Source of the DNA: Gammaproteobacteria bacterium
GTDB lineage: Bacteria; Pseudomonadota; Gammaproteobacteria; UBA6429; Thiohalophilaceae
Direction of reading: 5' to 3'
NCBI GenBank assembly: GCA_016194635.1
Contig: JACQBC010000030.1
Span: forward strand, 186,001-250,000
DNA: 64,000 nt
Part shown: positions 9,200 through 19,619 of the stretch, in pieces
Numbering within the stretch: the stretch's first letter is position 1
Layout of the letters: each line of letters starts with the position of its first letter
Notes under the pieces: generated by a model
Seen by the model: only the letters and a program-made list of their open reading frames with translations
Told to the model about the DNA's origin: nothing
The model's database searches: none
Position numbers and translations under genes: made by a program

Positions 9200-10138
9200 T
9201 TAGGTGGGATCGTCGTCCGCGCCGTTGATGAATTTACGTGGGTTGACCGCGTGTCCGTTAACGATCACTTCAAAATGGACGTGCGGGCCGGTGGAACGCC
9301 CGGACGTGCCCATCTTGGCGATGGTCTGGCCTTTTTTGACGGTATCACCGACCTTCACTAGATTCTCTAAGTTATGGCCGTAACGGGTCATATAACCGTT
9401 ACCGTGGTTGATTTCCACCATGTTGCCGTAACCCGAGCGTTTACCTGAGAAATTCACCACGCCCGCGGCCACGCTCACCACGTCCGAGCCCAGCTTACCG
9501 GCAAAATCCACCCCCGAGTGATGCACCCGCAATCCCGTGAATGGATCGGTGCGTATCCCGAAAAATGACGATAACCAACCGCGATTCACCGGACGCCCCG
9601 TGGGCATAACCTCGGCTTGCAAATTACGTGACATCAGCATGGTTTCTAACACGGTCAACTGTTTGGATCGATCTTCGATTTGCACGGACAGATCATTGAG
9701 GGATTCAACAAAATCCGGGACGGTAATCGCCGTTCCGGCATCGGGTTCGACCGGACCGCCTTGGGCGGGGGGATTGTCAAAATCGAATTCACCTTTATCG
9801 AGCTTGGCCATGGTGGTAAGCCGTTGCCCCAGGGCATCCAGGCGTATCACGTGGGCTTGGAGGGTTCCCAGGCGTAGCGCGAGGGCATTTAGATTTTCTT
9901 CGGCTTTACGCGTGACTTCCGCCAGTTTAAGTCGCTGGCTGTCGAGTTCGGATTCCACAGCGATGCTCAAGTCATCCGGGTGGGCCTTCATATGGGACAT
10001 GCCCAAACGATACCCAGAATACAGCATCACGCCGGGCAGCACGACAAACATGCCGAGCACCAGGGCGATGAGCCTGTGATGACAGAGGGTTACTAAGCCT
10101 GTGCATCCATTTTTGCGTTTTAATACAACTATATTCAT
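9200..10138 (-). CDS. M23 family peptidoglycan endopeptidase, membrane-anchored
   Basis: This is a LytM-type zinc endopeptidase that should cut peptide cross-bridges of the wall in the periplasm. After a short cytoplasmic tail there is one membrane helix (about residues 23-45), then a likely coiled coil (about 55-110) and a C-terminal M23 domain. Metal and catalytic residues look intact: HHSGVDF supplies His and Asp, RYGHN the next His and HVHFE the last pair, so it is probably an active enzyme rather than an EnvC/NlpD-type activator. It is read away from dciA and in line with secA, an arrangement common in pseudomonads and relatives. Confidence 0.9.
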   Translation of the reverse strand: MNIVVLKRKNGCTGLVTLCHHRLIALVLGMFVVLPGVMLYSGYRLGMSHMKAHPDDLSIAVESELDSQRLKLAEVTRKAEENLNALALRLGTLQAHVIRLDALGQRLTTMAKLDKGEFDFDNPPAQGGPVEPDAGTAITVPDFVESLNDLSVQIEDRSKQLTVLETMLMSRNLQAEVMPTGRPVNRGWLSSFFGIRTDPFTGLRVHHSGVDFAGKLGSDVVSVAAGVVNFSGKRSGYGNMVEINHGNGYMTRYGHNLENLVKVGDTVKKGQTIAKMGTSGRSTGPHVHFEVIVNGHAVNPRKFINGADDDPT

Positions 10139-10320
10139 CCCAACACCACCGGCAACAAAATGTGCTGGTTCTTCAGTGAGTTATCGGCTAGTTTCAATTC
10201 AACTTTATAATTTATTCTAATCAGGGTGGTATACAACACATGTGAGTTTCTGGTAATGAGTATTTCTGGTAGTGAATGTAGCCCAAACCCTCGGAAAATA
10301 GCAAGAAACATTACATAAAC

Positions 10321-10773
10321 GTGAGTATGAAGAGTCCCAAGGTCATCCACAAGCTACTGGGCAGCGCAAACTCTGAACTTGAGAGCTTAATCACACGCGC
10401 CCGGCAACGCGAACACTACAACAGCAGCTTACAGGCCCACCTGCCCCCTCCCTTGGACCAACACTGTGTACTCATGGATATTCAAGCCAATACGCTTATA
10501 GTAGGTGTGGATAAAGCGGCCTGGGGCACAAAACTACGGTTATTATCCAATGCGATCGTGGCAACCCTGCGTCAGCAGTTTCCTGAGTTTGCCAGCCTCG
10601 AGCACATAACAGTCCAGGTGATCGTTCCTGCACCGGTATCACCCCCGTTGGCCCCGCAACCCATGCCACCCTTAAGCGCAGAAAATGCCGCCCTTCTTCA
10701 GGCTTTGGCGGGCTCGGTGGAAAACTTGCCGCTACGCGCTGCCTTATTGCGTTTGGCAGCCCATACCAAATAA
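10321..10773 (+). CDS. dciA: DciA-like protein (DUF721), replicative helicase loader
   Basis: DUF721 proteins, named DciA, help load the DnaB helicase in bacteria that lack DnaC or DnaI. The 150-residue product has the family KH-like core, seen in LIVGVDKAAWGTKLRLLSN, then a Pro-rich linker and a short C-terminal helix. It sits between lpxC and the M23/secA genes, the usual place for this family. GTG at 10321 and ATG at 10327 are both possible starts; neither has a clear ribosome site. A DnaA-box match (10506-10514) lies inside the gene and is probably chance. Confidence 0.85.
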   Translation: MSMKSPKVIHKLLGSANSELESLITRARQREHYNSSLQAHLPPPLDQHCVLMDIQANTLIVGVDKAAWGTKLRLLSNAIVATLRQQFPEFASLEHITVQVIVPAPVSPPLAPQPMPPLSAENAALLQALAGSVENLPLRAALLRLAAHTK

Positions 10774-10820
10774 TTAAATGGGAGGAAGCTCTCAGCCTGC
10801 CCGCCTAACAGGTGTTCTAT

Positions 10821-10848
10821 CGTTTAAGAATAAGAAATCTCTTAAACG
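10821..10848. terminator. Stem-loop between convergent dciA and lpxC
   Basis: A nine-base inverted repeat, CGTTTAAGA (10821-10829) and TCTTAAACG (10840-10848), overlaps the lpxC stop codon. It lies between convergent genes and could act on both transcripts, but neither side has a clear T run, so intrinsic termination is uncertain. Confidence 0.4.
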
Positions 10849-11753
10849 GCGTGAATGGGTTTGGTAAACGACACCGGGGATTGCTGCTCGTCTTCAAAGG
10901 TAACCAGTTCCCACGCTGAAACATCCGCCAGGGTTGCGCGGAGCAATTGATTATTGAGCGCATGACCGGATTTATAACCGCTAAACGCGCCGATCAGGCT
11001 ATGGCCTAACAGGTATAAATCTCCGATGGAATCGAGAATTTTATGTTTGACGAATTCATCCATGTAGCGTAACCCGTCTTCATTAAGCACGCGGTAATTA
11101 TCCAAGACCACGGCATTATCCAGGCTCCCGCCCAGGGCTAAATTATTGGCGCGTAAGGCTTCGATCTGGCTCATAAACCCAAAAGTGCGGGCGCGGCTGA
11201 TCTCACGCACAAACGACGTGGAAGAAAAATCAACTTCAGCGGTTTGGGTCCCATCTTTAAATACCGGATGGTCGAAATCGATGGTAAAGGCTACTTTGAA
11301 TCCTTCAAAGGGTTCAAATTGCACCCATTTATCCCCCTCGGCCACGGTCACTTTGCGTTTAATACGGATAAAACGCTTGGGAGCATTCTGTTCCTGGATG
11401 CCGGCGGATTGGATCAAAAATACGAAGGGACCGGCACTGCCGTCCATGATCGGCACTTCGGGGGCATTGAGTTCGATATAGCTATTATCGATCCCCAGAC
11501 CGGCCATGGCGGAGAGCAAATGTTCGACGGTGGAAACCTTGATCCCATCCTTCACTAAGGTGGTGGAAAGCGTGGTATCACCGACATTTTCGGGAATCGC
11601 TGCTATCTCAACCACGGGTTCTAAATCCACCCGGCGAAACACTATTCCCGTGTCGGGCAGCGCCGGACGCAGGGTTAAATACACTTTTTGGCCAGTATGC
11701 AAACCAATGCCGGTCGCACGGATGATATTTTTGAGGGTACGCTGTTTTATCAC
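10842..11753 (-). CDS. lpxC: UDP-3-O-acyl-N-acetylglucosamine deacetylase LpxC
   Basis: LpxC performs the committed step of lipid A synthesis, a zinc-dependent deacetylation in the cytoplasm. From the GTG at 11753 the product is 303 residues, the family length, and begins IKQRTLKN as in relatives. The zinc ligands are in place: His78 (TVEHLLSA), His237 and Asp241 (HKILD), with the catalytic His265 (KSGHA). The open frame extends 44 codons further upstream, but an AAGGAACT ribosome site precedes the GTG. It closes the dcw cluster after ftsZ, with a 270-base gap that may hold its own promoter. Confidence 0.97.
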   Translation of the reverse strand: MIKQRTLKNIIRATGIGLHTGQKVYLTLRPALPDTGIVFRRVDLEPVVEIAAIPENVGDTTLSTTLVKDGIKVSTVEHLLSAMAGLGIDNSYIELNAPEVPIMDGSAGPFVFLIQSAGIQEQNAPKRFIRIKRKVTVAEGDKWVQFEPFEGFKVAFTIDFDHPVFKDGTQTAEVDFSSTSFVREISRARTFGFMSQIEALRANNLALGGSLDNAVVLDNYRVLNEDGLRYMDEFVKHKILDSIGDLYLLGHSLIGAFSGYKSGHALNNQLLRATLADVSAWELVTFEDEQQSPVSFTKPIHAV

Positions 11754-12023
11754 AGATATGAGTTCCTTACTGTAGTTTTGGTTTTGGGTGCTGCATGCTG
11801 TTGCAGCAAAAACTGTACCAAAAGTATCGTTACGCACCACAAACAAGAGGAGCCGGTGAAAAGACGTGCATCTTAAACCATGCACCTAGTCACGGCAATC
11901 CTGACTTGTTCAAGAAAATTAGCGTCTAGTCACACTAACGCTTTAATCCTAAACGATTACTTAACAATATGTAGCGTCATCTGAGCAAATGTCCAGTTCC
12001 CGTACTCGTAGTTGGGGCAGGGC

Positions 12024-13166
12024 TTAATCGGCCTGACGGCGTAAAAAGGCCGGAATATCCAGGTAGTCCATATTGGACTCCACGTCGGTGCGGTAGCGAT
12101 CCCCGGCAGCCTTTTTGCGGATCACGGTAGGACGTTCCAGCTGTTCATAGTCCACCTCTCCGGCACTGGTGCGATCCACCACTAACTTGGGTTTGTCCTT
12201 GGCATCGATCCCCAACCCTAAACCGGTGGCCACTACAGTGACACGCAGCTCTCCCACCAGTTCCGGGTCGATAACCGTTCCGACTACCACGGTCGCGTTT
12301 TCAGAGGCAAACGCCTTAATTGCATTACCGACCTCTTCAAACTCGCCAATCGCCATGTCCATACCGGCGGTGACATTGACTAAAATTCCACGCGCACCGG
12401 CCAGATCAACATCTTCTAATAAAGGACTGGCGATGGCCGCCTCGGCCGCTTCGCGCGCGCGGTTTTCACCGCTGGCGCGTCCCGAACCCATCATCGCCAT
12501 GCCCATTTCCGACATCACGGTACGTACGTCAGCGAAATCCACATTGATCAACCCAGGACGGGTAATCAACTCAGCAATCCCCTGTACTGCGCCCAGCAAT
12601 ACATCGTTGGCGGCCTTAAAGGCATCGAGCAAACTAATATTCTTGCCCAGGACGCTCAATAACTTCTCATTGGGGATGGTGATGAGTGAATCGACGTAGG
12701 TTTTAAGTTCTTCGATCCCGCGTTTGGCCACTTCCATGCGTTTTTTGCCTTCAAACGGGAAAGGCTTGGTGACCACGGCCACGGTCAAAATACCCATCTC
12801 TTTGGCGACTTGAGCCACAATGGGCGCAGCACCGGTCCCCGTACCGCCCCCCATGCCAGCCGTGATAAAGACCATATCCGCCCCTTCGAGTATCTCGGCG
12901 ATTCGATCCCGATCTTCCATCGCCGCCTGCCGTCCAATTTCCGGGTTGGCGCCCGCGCCCAGTCCTTTGGTAATACCACCGCCGAGTTGCAGCAGCGATT
13001 TAGCCTTGCTATTACGCAACGCCTGCGCGTCGGTATTGGCAACAATAAAATCCACGCCTTCGATATCCTGGCGCACCATGTGTTCAACAGCATTACCGCC
13101 GCCGCCGCCCACGCCCACTACTTTGATCACAGCACTTTGTGTATAGCCGTCCATCAGTTCAAACAT
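12024..13166 (-). CDS. ftsZ: Cell division protein FtsZ
   Basis: FtsZ is the tubulin-like GTPase that forms the Z ring. The 380-residue product carries the GTP-binding signature GGGTGTG at residues 106-112, the NTDAQAL segment, and the synergy-loop region [11 protein letters not shown]. The extreme C-terminus [12 protein letters not shown] is the conserved peptide that binds FtsA and ZapD, both encoded in this window. The chosen ATG at 13166 has a near-perfect AGGAGGT ribosome site, whereas the open frame runs 34 codons further into the ftsA gap. Confidence 0.98.
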   Translation of the reverse strand: MFELMDGYTQSAVIKVVGVGGGGGNAVEHMVRQDIEGVDFIVANTDAQALRNSKAKSLLQLGGGITKGLGAGANPEIGRQAAMEDRDRIAEILEGADMVFITAGMGGGTGTGAAPIVAQVAKEMGILTVAVVTKPFPFEGKKRMEVAKRGIEELKTYVDSLITIPNEKLLSVLGKNISLLDAFKAANDVLLGAVQGIAELITRPGLINVDFADVRTVMSEMGMAMMGSGRASGENRAREAAEAAIASPLLEDVDLAGARGILVNVTAGMDMAIGEFEEVGNAIKAFASENATVVVGTVIDPELVGELRVTVVATGLGLGIDAKDKPKLVVDRTSAGEVDYEQLERPTVIRKKAAGDRYRTDVESNMDYLDIPAFLRRQAD

Positions 13167-13216
13167 AACGATACCTCCTACTTCATGGTTAAACGAGCTG
13201 ATCCCTACCGCGCGGA

Positions 13217-14455
13217 TCAGAAATTTCCTTGAAACCAACTCTTCATACGGCGCATTGCCACTTGCCAACCGCCACCCATGCGGGTCTCGGCATCACGCAT
13301 GGCGCGATTGCGATAACCAAACAACAACAAACCCACGCCGGTGGAATAAATCGGGTTACGCACCACATCGACCAGCCCAGCGATAAACTGCGGCACACCG
13401 CGGCGTACCGGCATGTGGAAGATTTCTTCCGCCAGCTCTACCACGCCTTCCATTTTGGAACTGCCACCGGTCAGCACAATGCCCGCCGCGCACAAATCCT
13501 CAAAACCACTGCGACGCAATTCCGCTTGCACCAAGGTAAATAATTCTTCAAACCGTGGTTCAACGACTTCGGCCAAAGTTTGCCGCGCTAAACGTCGCGC
13601 TGGGCGATCACCCACGCTCGGCACTTCGATGGTTTCCTCAGGGCTGGCCAACTGGGTCAAGGCACAGGCGTATTTAATTTTGATTTCTTCGGCGTTTTGC
13701 GTCGGTGTGCGTAACGCCACGGCGATATCGTTGGTGACTTGATCACCGGCGATCGGAATCACCGACGTATGCCGAATCGCGCCTTCGGTGAACACAGCGA
13801 TATCGGTTGTACCACCCCCAATATCGACAAGACATACACCCAACTCTTTTTCATCTTCATTGAGCACCGATTGCGCCGAAGCCAACTGTTCTAGAATAAT
13901 ATCGTCGACTTCCAACCCGCAGCGGCGCACGCATTTAATAATATTTTGCGCCGCGCTCACCGCGCCGGTCACCATGTGGACCTTGGCCTCCAAGCGCACC
14001 CCCGACATACCAATCGGCTCACGCACACCTTCTTGGTTATCGACAATAAATTCCTGCGGCAAAATATGCAAGATACGTTGGTCCGCCGGGATCGCCACCG
14101 CCCGCGCGGCATCGATCACCCGTTCCACATCGGCAGGAGTTACCTCTTTATCGCGGATCGCGACGATCCCATGCGAATTCAAGCTGCGGATATGACTGCC
14201 GGCAATCCCCGCGAATACCGAGTGGATCTGACAACCCGCCATTAATTCAGCCTCTTCCACCGCGCGTTGGATCGATTGCACCGTGGATTCGATATTCACC
14301 ACCACACCTTTTTTTAATCCGCGCGATGGATGCGAACCGATACCGATAATTTCGATGGTGTTCTCGGTATTCACTTCACCGACAATCGCCACCACCTTGG
14401 AGGTACCGATATCCAAACCCACGATTAAATTTTTTTCAGTTTTCTTCACCACCAT
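13217..14455 (-). CDS. ftsA: Cell division protein FtsA
   Basis: FtsA is the actin-like ATPase that tethers FtsZ to the inner membrane and recruits later division proteins. The 412-residue product has the phosphate-1 motif GLDIGTSKV, the 1C region and the second ATP motif [13 protein letters not shown]. The C-terminal [10 protein letters not shown] is an amphipathic membrane-targeting helix. I chose the ATG at 14455 because a GAGG ribosome site lies five bases upstream; a GTG two codons earlier is possible. It sits 12 bases after the ftsQ stop. Confidence 0.97.
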   Translation of the reverse strand: MVVKKTEKNLIVGLDIGTSKVVAIVGEVNTENTIEIIGIGSHPSRGLKKGVVVNIESTVQSIQRAVEEAELMAGCQIHSVFAGIAGSHIRSLNSHGIVAIRDKEVTPADVERVIDAARAVAIPADQRILHILPQEFIVDNQEGVREPIGMSGVRLEAKVHMVTGAVSAAQNIIKCVRRCGLEVDDIILEQLASAQSVLNEDEKELGVCLVDIGGGTTDIAVFTEGAIRHTSVIPIAGDQVTNDIAVALRTPTQNAEEIKIKYACALTQLASPEETIEVPSVGDRPARRLARQTLAEVVEPRFEELFTLVQAELRRSGFEDLCAAGIVLTGGSSKMEGVVELAEEIFHMPVRRGVPQFIAGLVDVVRNPIYSTGVGLLLFGYRNRAMRDAETRMGGGWQVAMRRMKSWFQGNF

Positions 14456-14467
14456 ATTCACCTCGGC

Positions 14468-15226
14468 CTAACGCGGCGCGGTTTTACGCCACGCAATAGC
14501 CATACCATTGCTATAACGCAAATCAATCCGAGCAATCTCACCGGCATGTTCCGCCAGTGTTTTGGCATAAATGTGCGCCAATCGTTCCAACCGACTTTGG
14601 ATTTGTTCGCGGCCGATAATCACTTCGATACCATTGTCGAACTTCAAACTCAGGGCGCGGCGCGCGTCCAGGGTGAGCTCGACGATGTTCAATGCCAGCG
14701 TTGAAAATATTTTCTGGGCTATCTGAAAAATCTCCGTCAGATGTTGTTCCTCCGTATCCGGCCCGGTAAATAAAGGCAAATTAGCCGGATAGGTGCTTTT
14801 ATCCGGATAAAAAACCACTCCGCGTTGATTGACTAAGCCGCCTTTAGCCCAACGCGCGATCGCGGTTTGTTCTTGGACTTCAATCGCTAGGGTATCCGGC
14901 CATACACGCCGTAGGTTCGCCTTGTCCACCCACGCAATGGCCTCGACCGCGCGCTGCATTTTGATCATATCCATTCCGAAATAGCCGCCATCGATGGAGC
15001 CGGCGACCGCATCACGCAGCATTTGTTCGTTCACATGCACAAACGTTCCCACGGCGTGGATCTTTCGCACCGGCAGGGTCCGTGGATCATTCGCCTTAAT
15101 GATCAACCCGCTCAGCACACCGATCAGCGACACCGCCAAAGCAGCGCGCCTTATCCAAGGCCAAGACAACCTAAAGGATTTTTCCTCGCGGATTTGTACC
15201 GCCTGGGAGCTGGCCTTAACGAACAT
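14468..15226 (-). CDS. ftsQ: Cell division protein FtsQ
   Basis: FtsQ is the bitopic scaffold of the divisome and binds FtsB and FtsL in the periplasm. From the ATG at 15226 the product is 252 residues: a basic cytoplasmic tail, one membrane helix (about residues 28-46), a POTRA domain starting at VRKIHAVGTF and the beta domain with VWPDTLAIEVQEQ. A GAGGAAAC ribosome site supports this start, which overlaps the end of ddl by 11 bases. Confidence 0.95.
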   Translation of the reverse strand: MFVKASSQAVQIREEKSFRLSWPWIRRAALAVSLIGVLSGLIIKANDPRTLPVRKIHAVGTFVHVNEQMLRDAVAGSIDGGYFGMDMIKMQRAVEAIAWVDKANLRRVWPDTLAIEVQEQTAIARWAKGGLVNQRGVVFYPDKSTYPANLPLFTGPDTEEQHLTEIFQIAQKIFSTLALNIVELTLDARRALSLKFDNGIEVIIGREQIQSRLERLAHIYAKTLAEHAGEIARIDLRYSNGMAIAWRKTAPR

Positions 15227-16160
15227 GTTTCCTCTCGATGGCGGTAGGTAAGGTTTGCGCCAAAATCTGATACACCAGATCTTCAAAACCAAGGCCGCTG
15301 GCCTTGGCCGCCATCGGCACCAAACTGTGATCCGTCATGCCGGGGACGGTATTGATTTCGATAATGTAAGGACGATCGCTCGCATCACACAAAATATCGA
15401 CACGGCCCCAGCCACGGGCGTTTACCGCCGTAAACGCCGCCTGGGCCAAGCGCTGCAACTGTGCTTCCTGCTCAGCATCCAAACCACAGGGGCAATGGTA
15501 GCGGGTATCATCGGCGAGGTATTTCGCGGTGTAGTCATAAAAACTGCGCGCGGTTTCCAAACGGATCAGCGGTAGAGCATGCTCGCCCAAAATAGCCACG
15601 GTATATTCCTTGCCGCTGATCCATTGCTCCGCCATGACCGCGCCAGGGTAGTGCGCCGCCGTATGATAGGCGGCGGTTAATTGCGACGCCGCCTCAACCT
15701 TGGTCATGCCGATACTGGAGCCTTCCAACGAAGGTTTAACCATGAGAGGCAAATCCAGGTTGGCCGCCACGTATTCGGGATCGCTATTTTCATCCAAGAC
15801 TAGATACCTTGGCGTGGGCAAACCCACTCCTTGCAATAATTGCTTGGTGCGCAATTTATCCATGGCCAAGGCGGACGCCAACACACCGCTGCCGGTATAG
15901 GGTAAATTCAGCATCTCCAGAACCGCTTGCATCACTCCGTCCTCACCGCCCTTACCGTGTAATACAATAAACGCTCGATCAAACCCACCGTTTTGCAGGG
16001 TTGATAAAATCGAATCGCGTTGCACATCGATGGGGTGGGCATTAACACCACACCGCTGCAAGGCGCGTAATACTTGCGCGCCGCTGTTTAGCGAGACGTC
16101 GCGTTCGGACGACCAACCGCCCATCAATACCGCTACTTTGCCAAATTCATTTACACCCAT
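15216..16160 (-). CDS. ddl: D-alanine--D-alanine ligase
   Basis: This ATP-grasp enzyme makes the D-Ala-D-Ala dipeptide that MurF adds to the wall precursor. The 314-residue length matches DdlB. Family motifs include GGWSSERDVSLNSG at the N-terminus, HGKGGEDG, the SLEGSSIG serine loop, and EINTVPGMTDHSLVP with metal ligands near the C-terminus. The gene starts four bases after murB and ends inside the ftsQ start. Confidence 0.96.
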   Translation of the reverse strand: MGVNEFGKVAVLMGGWSSERDVSLNSGAQVLRALQRCGVNAHPIDVQRDSILSTLQNGGFDRAFIVLHGKGGEDGVMQAVLEMLNLPYTGSGVLASALAMDKLRTKQLLQGVGLPTPRYLVLDENSDPEYVAANLDLPLMVKPSLEGSSIGMTKVEAASQLTAAYHTAAHYPGAVMAEQWISGKEYTVAILGEHALPLIRLETARSFYDYTAKYLADDTRYHCPCGLDAEQEAQLQRLAQAAFTAVNARGWGRVDILCDASDRPYIIEINTVPGMTDHSLVPMAAKASGLGFEDLVYQILAQTLPTAIERKHVR

Positions 16161-16163
16161 TGG

Positions 16164-17069
16164 TTACGGTGCCTCACCCACGATATGCACTTCTTGTTCA
16201 AGCCGGACCCCTGTTTCGGTTTGCACCGCGTCGCGCACTTGATTGATTAATGTTTCAATGTCTTTTGCGCTGGCGGTACCTACGTTTACGATAAAATTGG
16301 CATGTTTATCGGACACACAGGCGCCACCGACGCACAGCCCTTTTAAACCGCACCGTTCAATCAAACGCGCGGCATAGTCGCCGGGCGGGTTACGGAACAC
16401 CGATCCAGCATTGGGTTGCTGGGTCGGCTGACTCGCAGCGCGTTTCGCCAATAACTGTTTTTGTTGCGCCGCGCTGGCCTGGCCATCACCGCGCCGTAAT
16501 TGCAACACTGCCGCCACGAACCACTCCTGTACCGGTCCACTGACATGCCGATAGGAAATCTGATATTCCTGTGGAGTACGTGTACGGCGTTCACCTTGAC
16601 GGTCCACGCTTATCACGGAATGCACCACGCGCCAGGTTTCACCGCCAAAGGCCCCGGCGTTCATCGCCAACGCACCCCCCAGGGTACCGGGGATACCGCA
16701 GAAGAATTCCGCGCCCACCAGATTGTGTTTGGCGCTGAACTTGGCCACCTTGGGGCAGGCCACACCGGCCTCAACGTATAATTGTTCCGCTTCACCCAGG
16801 GCGATAGTGTTTAACCAACCACTGGTACAAATCACCGTACCCCGCACTCCAGCATCACGCACTAATAAATTGCTGCCTAAGCCAATCCACAGGATCGGTT
16901 CGTCCACCGGTAACTGCGCGAGGTACGCCGCCACATCGTCGATATCCGCCGGTTGATAAAATCGTTGCGCCGGACCACCGACCCGCCACGAGGTGTGGCG
17001 CGCGAGGGATTCATTTTCGCGTAACACACCTTTATAGTTCGCCCGCGTGCGCATTCGGTTTGCTCTCAT
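16164..17069 (-). CDS. murB: UDP-N-acetylenolpyruvoylglucosamine reductase
   Basis: MurB is the FAD-containing, NADPH-dependent reductase that turns enolpyruvyl-UDP-GlcNAc into UDP-MurNAc, the second committed step of peptidoglycan synthesis. The 301-residue product is of the shorter type II class. Visible motifs are HTSWRVGGPA, GLGSNLLVRDAGVRG and EFFCGIPGTLGGALAMNAGA for FAD binding, YRHVSG with the conserved Tyr, and PNAGSVFRNP with the catalytic Ser. The start lies two bases past the murC stop. Confidence 0.97.
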   Translation of the reverse strand: MRANRMRTRANYKGVLRENESLARHTSWRVGGPAQRFYQPADIDDVAAYLAQLPVDEPILWIGLGSNLLVRDAGVRGTVICTSGWLNTIALGEAEQLYVEAGVACPKVAKFSAKHNLVGAEFFCGIPGTLGGALAMNAGAFGGETWRVVHSVISVDRQGERRTRTPQEYQISYRHVSGPVQEWFVAAVLQLRRGDGQASAAQQKQLLAKRAASQPTQQPNAGSVFRNPPGDYAARLIERCGLKGLCVGGACVSDKHANFIVNVGTASAKDIETLINQVRDAVQTETGVRLEQEVHIVGEAP

Positions 17070-17071
17070 GT

Positions 17072-18532
17072 TCAGTTAATTCCGTTCAAACAGCTGATCT
17101 GCTGTTGCAATCTGGCCGCCATGGCACCGATATTGCCGGCACCCAATGTAACTAGGATGTCACCGTCGCGCAGCACCGGCACCAGGGCCTGTGGTAATTG
17201 TTCAACTTGTTCAATAAAGACCGGGTCGACTTGTCCACGGTGGCGGATCGCGCGCGCCAGGGTACGTCCATCCGCGCCGTTGATCGGTGTCTCGCCCGCG
17301 GCGTATACCTCCAACAGTAGCAATTCATCCACCGCAGACAAGGCCATGGTGAAATCCTCGAACAAATCGCGAGTACGCGTATACCGGTGCGGTTGAAACG
17401 CCAGCACCAGGCGTCGATTCGGCCAGCCGTCGCGTATCGCGTGGATCACCGCGGATACTTCGCGCGGATGATGACCGTAATCATCAATGTGTAATACCCG
17501 TTTTTGATCCACGATAATATCCGGGTAGCGATGAAAGCGCCGTCCAATCCCTTGAAATTCAGCCAGCGCCTTAACGATGGCCTTGACCTCGACACCAATC
17601 TGCAACGCCACCGCAATCGCCGCCGTGGCGTTCAGCACATTGTGTTTACCCGGCAAATTCAACGTCAGCGGCAAGACTTCGCTGCTTTCACGCAACGCCA
17701 CTTTGAACGCCGTGGAAAATTCATGTTGTTTAATCTCAAAGGCATAAATATCGGCGTTTGCGTCAAAGCCATAGGTCATGATCGGACGGGTGACATCGAC
17801 CAGGATCGAACGCACGTTGGCATCATCAATACACAATACCGCTAATCCATAAAAAGGCAGGTGATGCAGGAAATCGATAAAGGTCTGGCGCAGTTTGTTA
17901 AAATCACCGCCATAGGTATCCATGTGGTCGGCGTCGATGTTAGTGATAACCGCAATCATCGGCTGTAATAATAAAAACGAGGCGTCGCTTTCATCGGCCT
18001 CGGCCACCAGGTAACGGCCTGTGCCCAAACGTGCATTGCTACCGGCACTATTCAAGCGTCCGCCGATAACAAAAGTAGGATCCACCCCACCCTCGGCGAG
18101 GATACTGGCGATTAAACTGGTGGTGGTAGTCTTGCCGTGGGTGCCGGCAATCGCAATACCGTAGCGAAAACGCATTAACTCGGCCAACATCTCCGCGCGC
18201 GGCACCACCGGGATCCGCAGCTGGTGCGCGGCGATTACCTCGGGATTGTCTTCTTTTACGGCACTGGATATCACTACGACATCGCTACCGATAACGTATT
18301 CGCTCGCATGCCCCGTATTTATACTAGCCCCCAAGCTCTGTAGAGTTTGGGTCATGGCATTGGTTTGTTTGTCCGATCCAGTGACGTTATAACCCAGGTT
18401 CAACATCACCTCGGCGATACCTCCCATCCCGGCCCCGCCAATACCAACGAAATGGATCCGCCGGATCCGCCCCATACCCGGCTCGTGTTGGATCTTATTA
18501 AAATCGGTGATGCGTCGATTGAATTTAGACAC
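17072..18532 (-). CDS. murC: UDP-N-acetylmuramate--L-alanine ligase
   Basis: MurC is the ATP-dependent ligase adding L-Ala to UDP-MurNAc. The 486-residue product has the N-terminal dinucleotide-like fold [16 protein letters not shown], the ATP loop [11 protein letters not shown], and the family motif [10 protein letters not shown]. The start overlaps the murG end by 8 bases, consistent with coupled translation within the dcw operon. Confidence 0.97.
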   Translation of the reverse strand: MSKFNRRITDFNKIQHEPGMGRIRRIHFVGIGGAGMGGIAEVMLNLGYNVTGSDKQTNAMTQTLQSLGASINTGHASEYVIGSDVVVISSAVKEDNPEVIAAHQLRIPVVPRAEMLAELMRFRYGIAIAGTHGKTTTTSLIASILAEGGVDPTFVIGGRLNSAGSNARLGTGRYLVAEADESDASFLLLQPMIAVITNIDADHMDTYGGDFNKLRQTFIDFLHHLPFYGLAVLCIDDANVRSILVDVTRPIMTYGFDANADIYAFEIKQHEFSTAFKVALRESSEVLPLTLNLPGKHNVLNATAAIAVALQIGVEVKAIVKALAEFQGIGRRFHRYPDIIVDQKRVLHIDDYGHHPREVSAVIHAIRDGWPNRRLVLAFQPHRYTRTRDLFEDFTMALSAVDELLLLEVYAAGETPINGADGRTLARAIRHRGQVDPVFIEQVEQLPQALVPVLRDGDILVTLGAGNIGAMAARLQQQISCLNGIN

Positions 18533-19619
18533 GCGCCACCTCCAAACAATGTTGCGCCACCACTTGAGTGGCTTCGGGGGTGGCTAGGCGATACGCCGCC
18601 TCGGCCATTGCCTGCAAGCGCGCTCGCCCTGGTCTGAATAATTCGGCCAACACCGCCGACAAACGCGACACCGATAATTCATGTTGCGGGATCAAGATGG
18701 CCGCGTTGCGCGAGGTTAATACCTTGGCATTCGCGGTTTGGTGATCGTCCACCGCGTGCGGAAACGGGACCAAAATCGCCGCCAAGCCAGCGTTACATAA
18801 TTCTGCAATAGTCATCGCGCCGGCGCGGCAGATCACCAGATCCGCCCAGGCATACGCCTCCGCCATGTCGGTAATAAAAGCCGTCACCTCGGCATTAACC
18901 TGTAAATCGGCGTAGCGTTGTTGTGTTGCCGGTTGTTTATGTTTACCGGATTGATGCCGCACCAGGGGGCGCAAGACTGTCTCGAACGCGGCAATCGCCG
19001 CAGGCACGGTTTCATTCAAGGCGTGCGCCCCCAAACTACCCCCCACCACCAACACGCGCAGCGTGCCCTGGCGTGCGGCATAACGTTGTTGCGGCGGGAG
19101 CACTTGACTAATGGTCTGGCGTACTGGATTGCCCGTGGTATGGGCTTGTCTCGAAGTCGCGAAACTGTCCGCGAAGGCCTGCAAGACCCGCGTGGCGATC
19201 CGCGCCAGCCAGCGATTGGTCATGCCGGGGATGGCATTTTGTTCATGGATAATCAACGGCCGACGTAATAACCAGCTCGCCACTCCCCCGGGGCCGGTAA
19301 CAAAACCACCCATGCCTACGACCACATTGGGGTGTATGCGCCTGCATATTTTCAAGGCCTGTATCAACGCCCTTAATAACCGCCAGGGCGCCAGTACCCA
19401 GCCAAGCAGTCCTTTACCACGTAATCCTTGCACCTCGACAAAATGGATCACAAACCCTTCGCGCGGAACGACCTCGGCCTCTAAACCGTGTTGGGTGCCC
19501 AACCAATAGATATGGTGACCACGCGCGCGCAACTCCTGCGCCACGGCTAAGGCCGGGAACACATGGCCGCCGGTGCCCCCGGCCATGATCAGTACCTTGG
19601 CGCCGGCTTGATTTACCAT
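18525..19619 (-). CDS. murG: Lipid II synthase MurG
   Basis: MurG transfers GlcNAc from UDP-GlcNAc to lipid I on the inner face of the membrane, giving lipid II. The 364-residue GT-B glycosyltransferase has the N-terminal [12 protein letters not shown] loop, [12 protein letters not shown], and the donor-site motif [24 protein letters not shown] in shortened view as [11 protein letters not shown]. It overlaps ftsW by seven bases and murC by eight. Confidence 0.97.
   Translation of the reverse strand: MVNQAGAKVLIMAGGTGGHVFPALAVAQELRARGHHIYWLGTQHGLEAEVVPREGFVIHFVEVQGLRGKGLLGWVLAPWRLLRALIQALKICRRIHPNVVVGMGGFVTGPGGVASWLLRRPLIIHEQNAIPGMTNRWLARIATRVLQAFADSFATSRQAHTTGNPVRQTISQVLPPQQRYAARQGTLRVLVVGGSLGAHALNETVPAAIAAFETVLRPLVRHQSGKHKQPATQQRYADLQVNAEVTAFITDMAEAYAWADLVICRAGAMTIAELCNAGLAAILVPFPHAVDDHQTANAKVLTSRNAAILIPQHELSVSRLSAVLAELFRPGRARLQAMAEAAYRLATPEATQVVAQHCLEVARV

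Noticed and set aside
10135-10350. 71-codon frame on minus in the M23-dciA intergenic region
   Set aside because: It overlaps both the M23 start and dciA and would occupy the divergent promoter region; no homology seen.
11888-11935. CTAGTCAC direct repeat (11888-11895 and 11928-11935) between ftsZ and lpxC
   Set aside because: Only eight bases, twice; no matching regulator known, and chance cannot be excluded.
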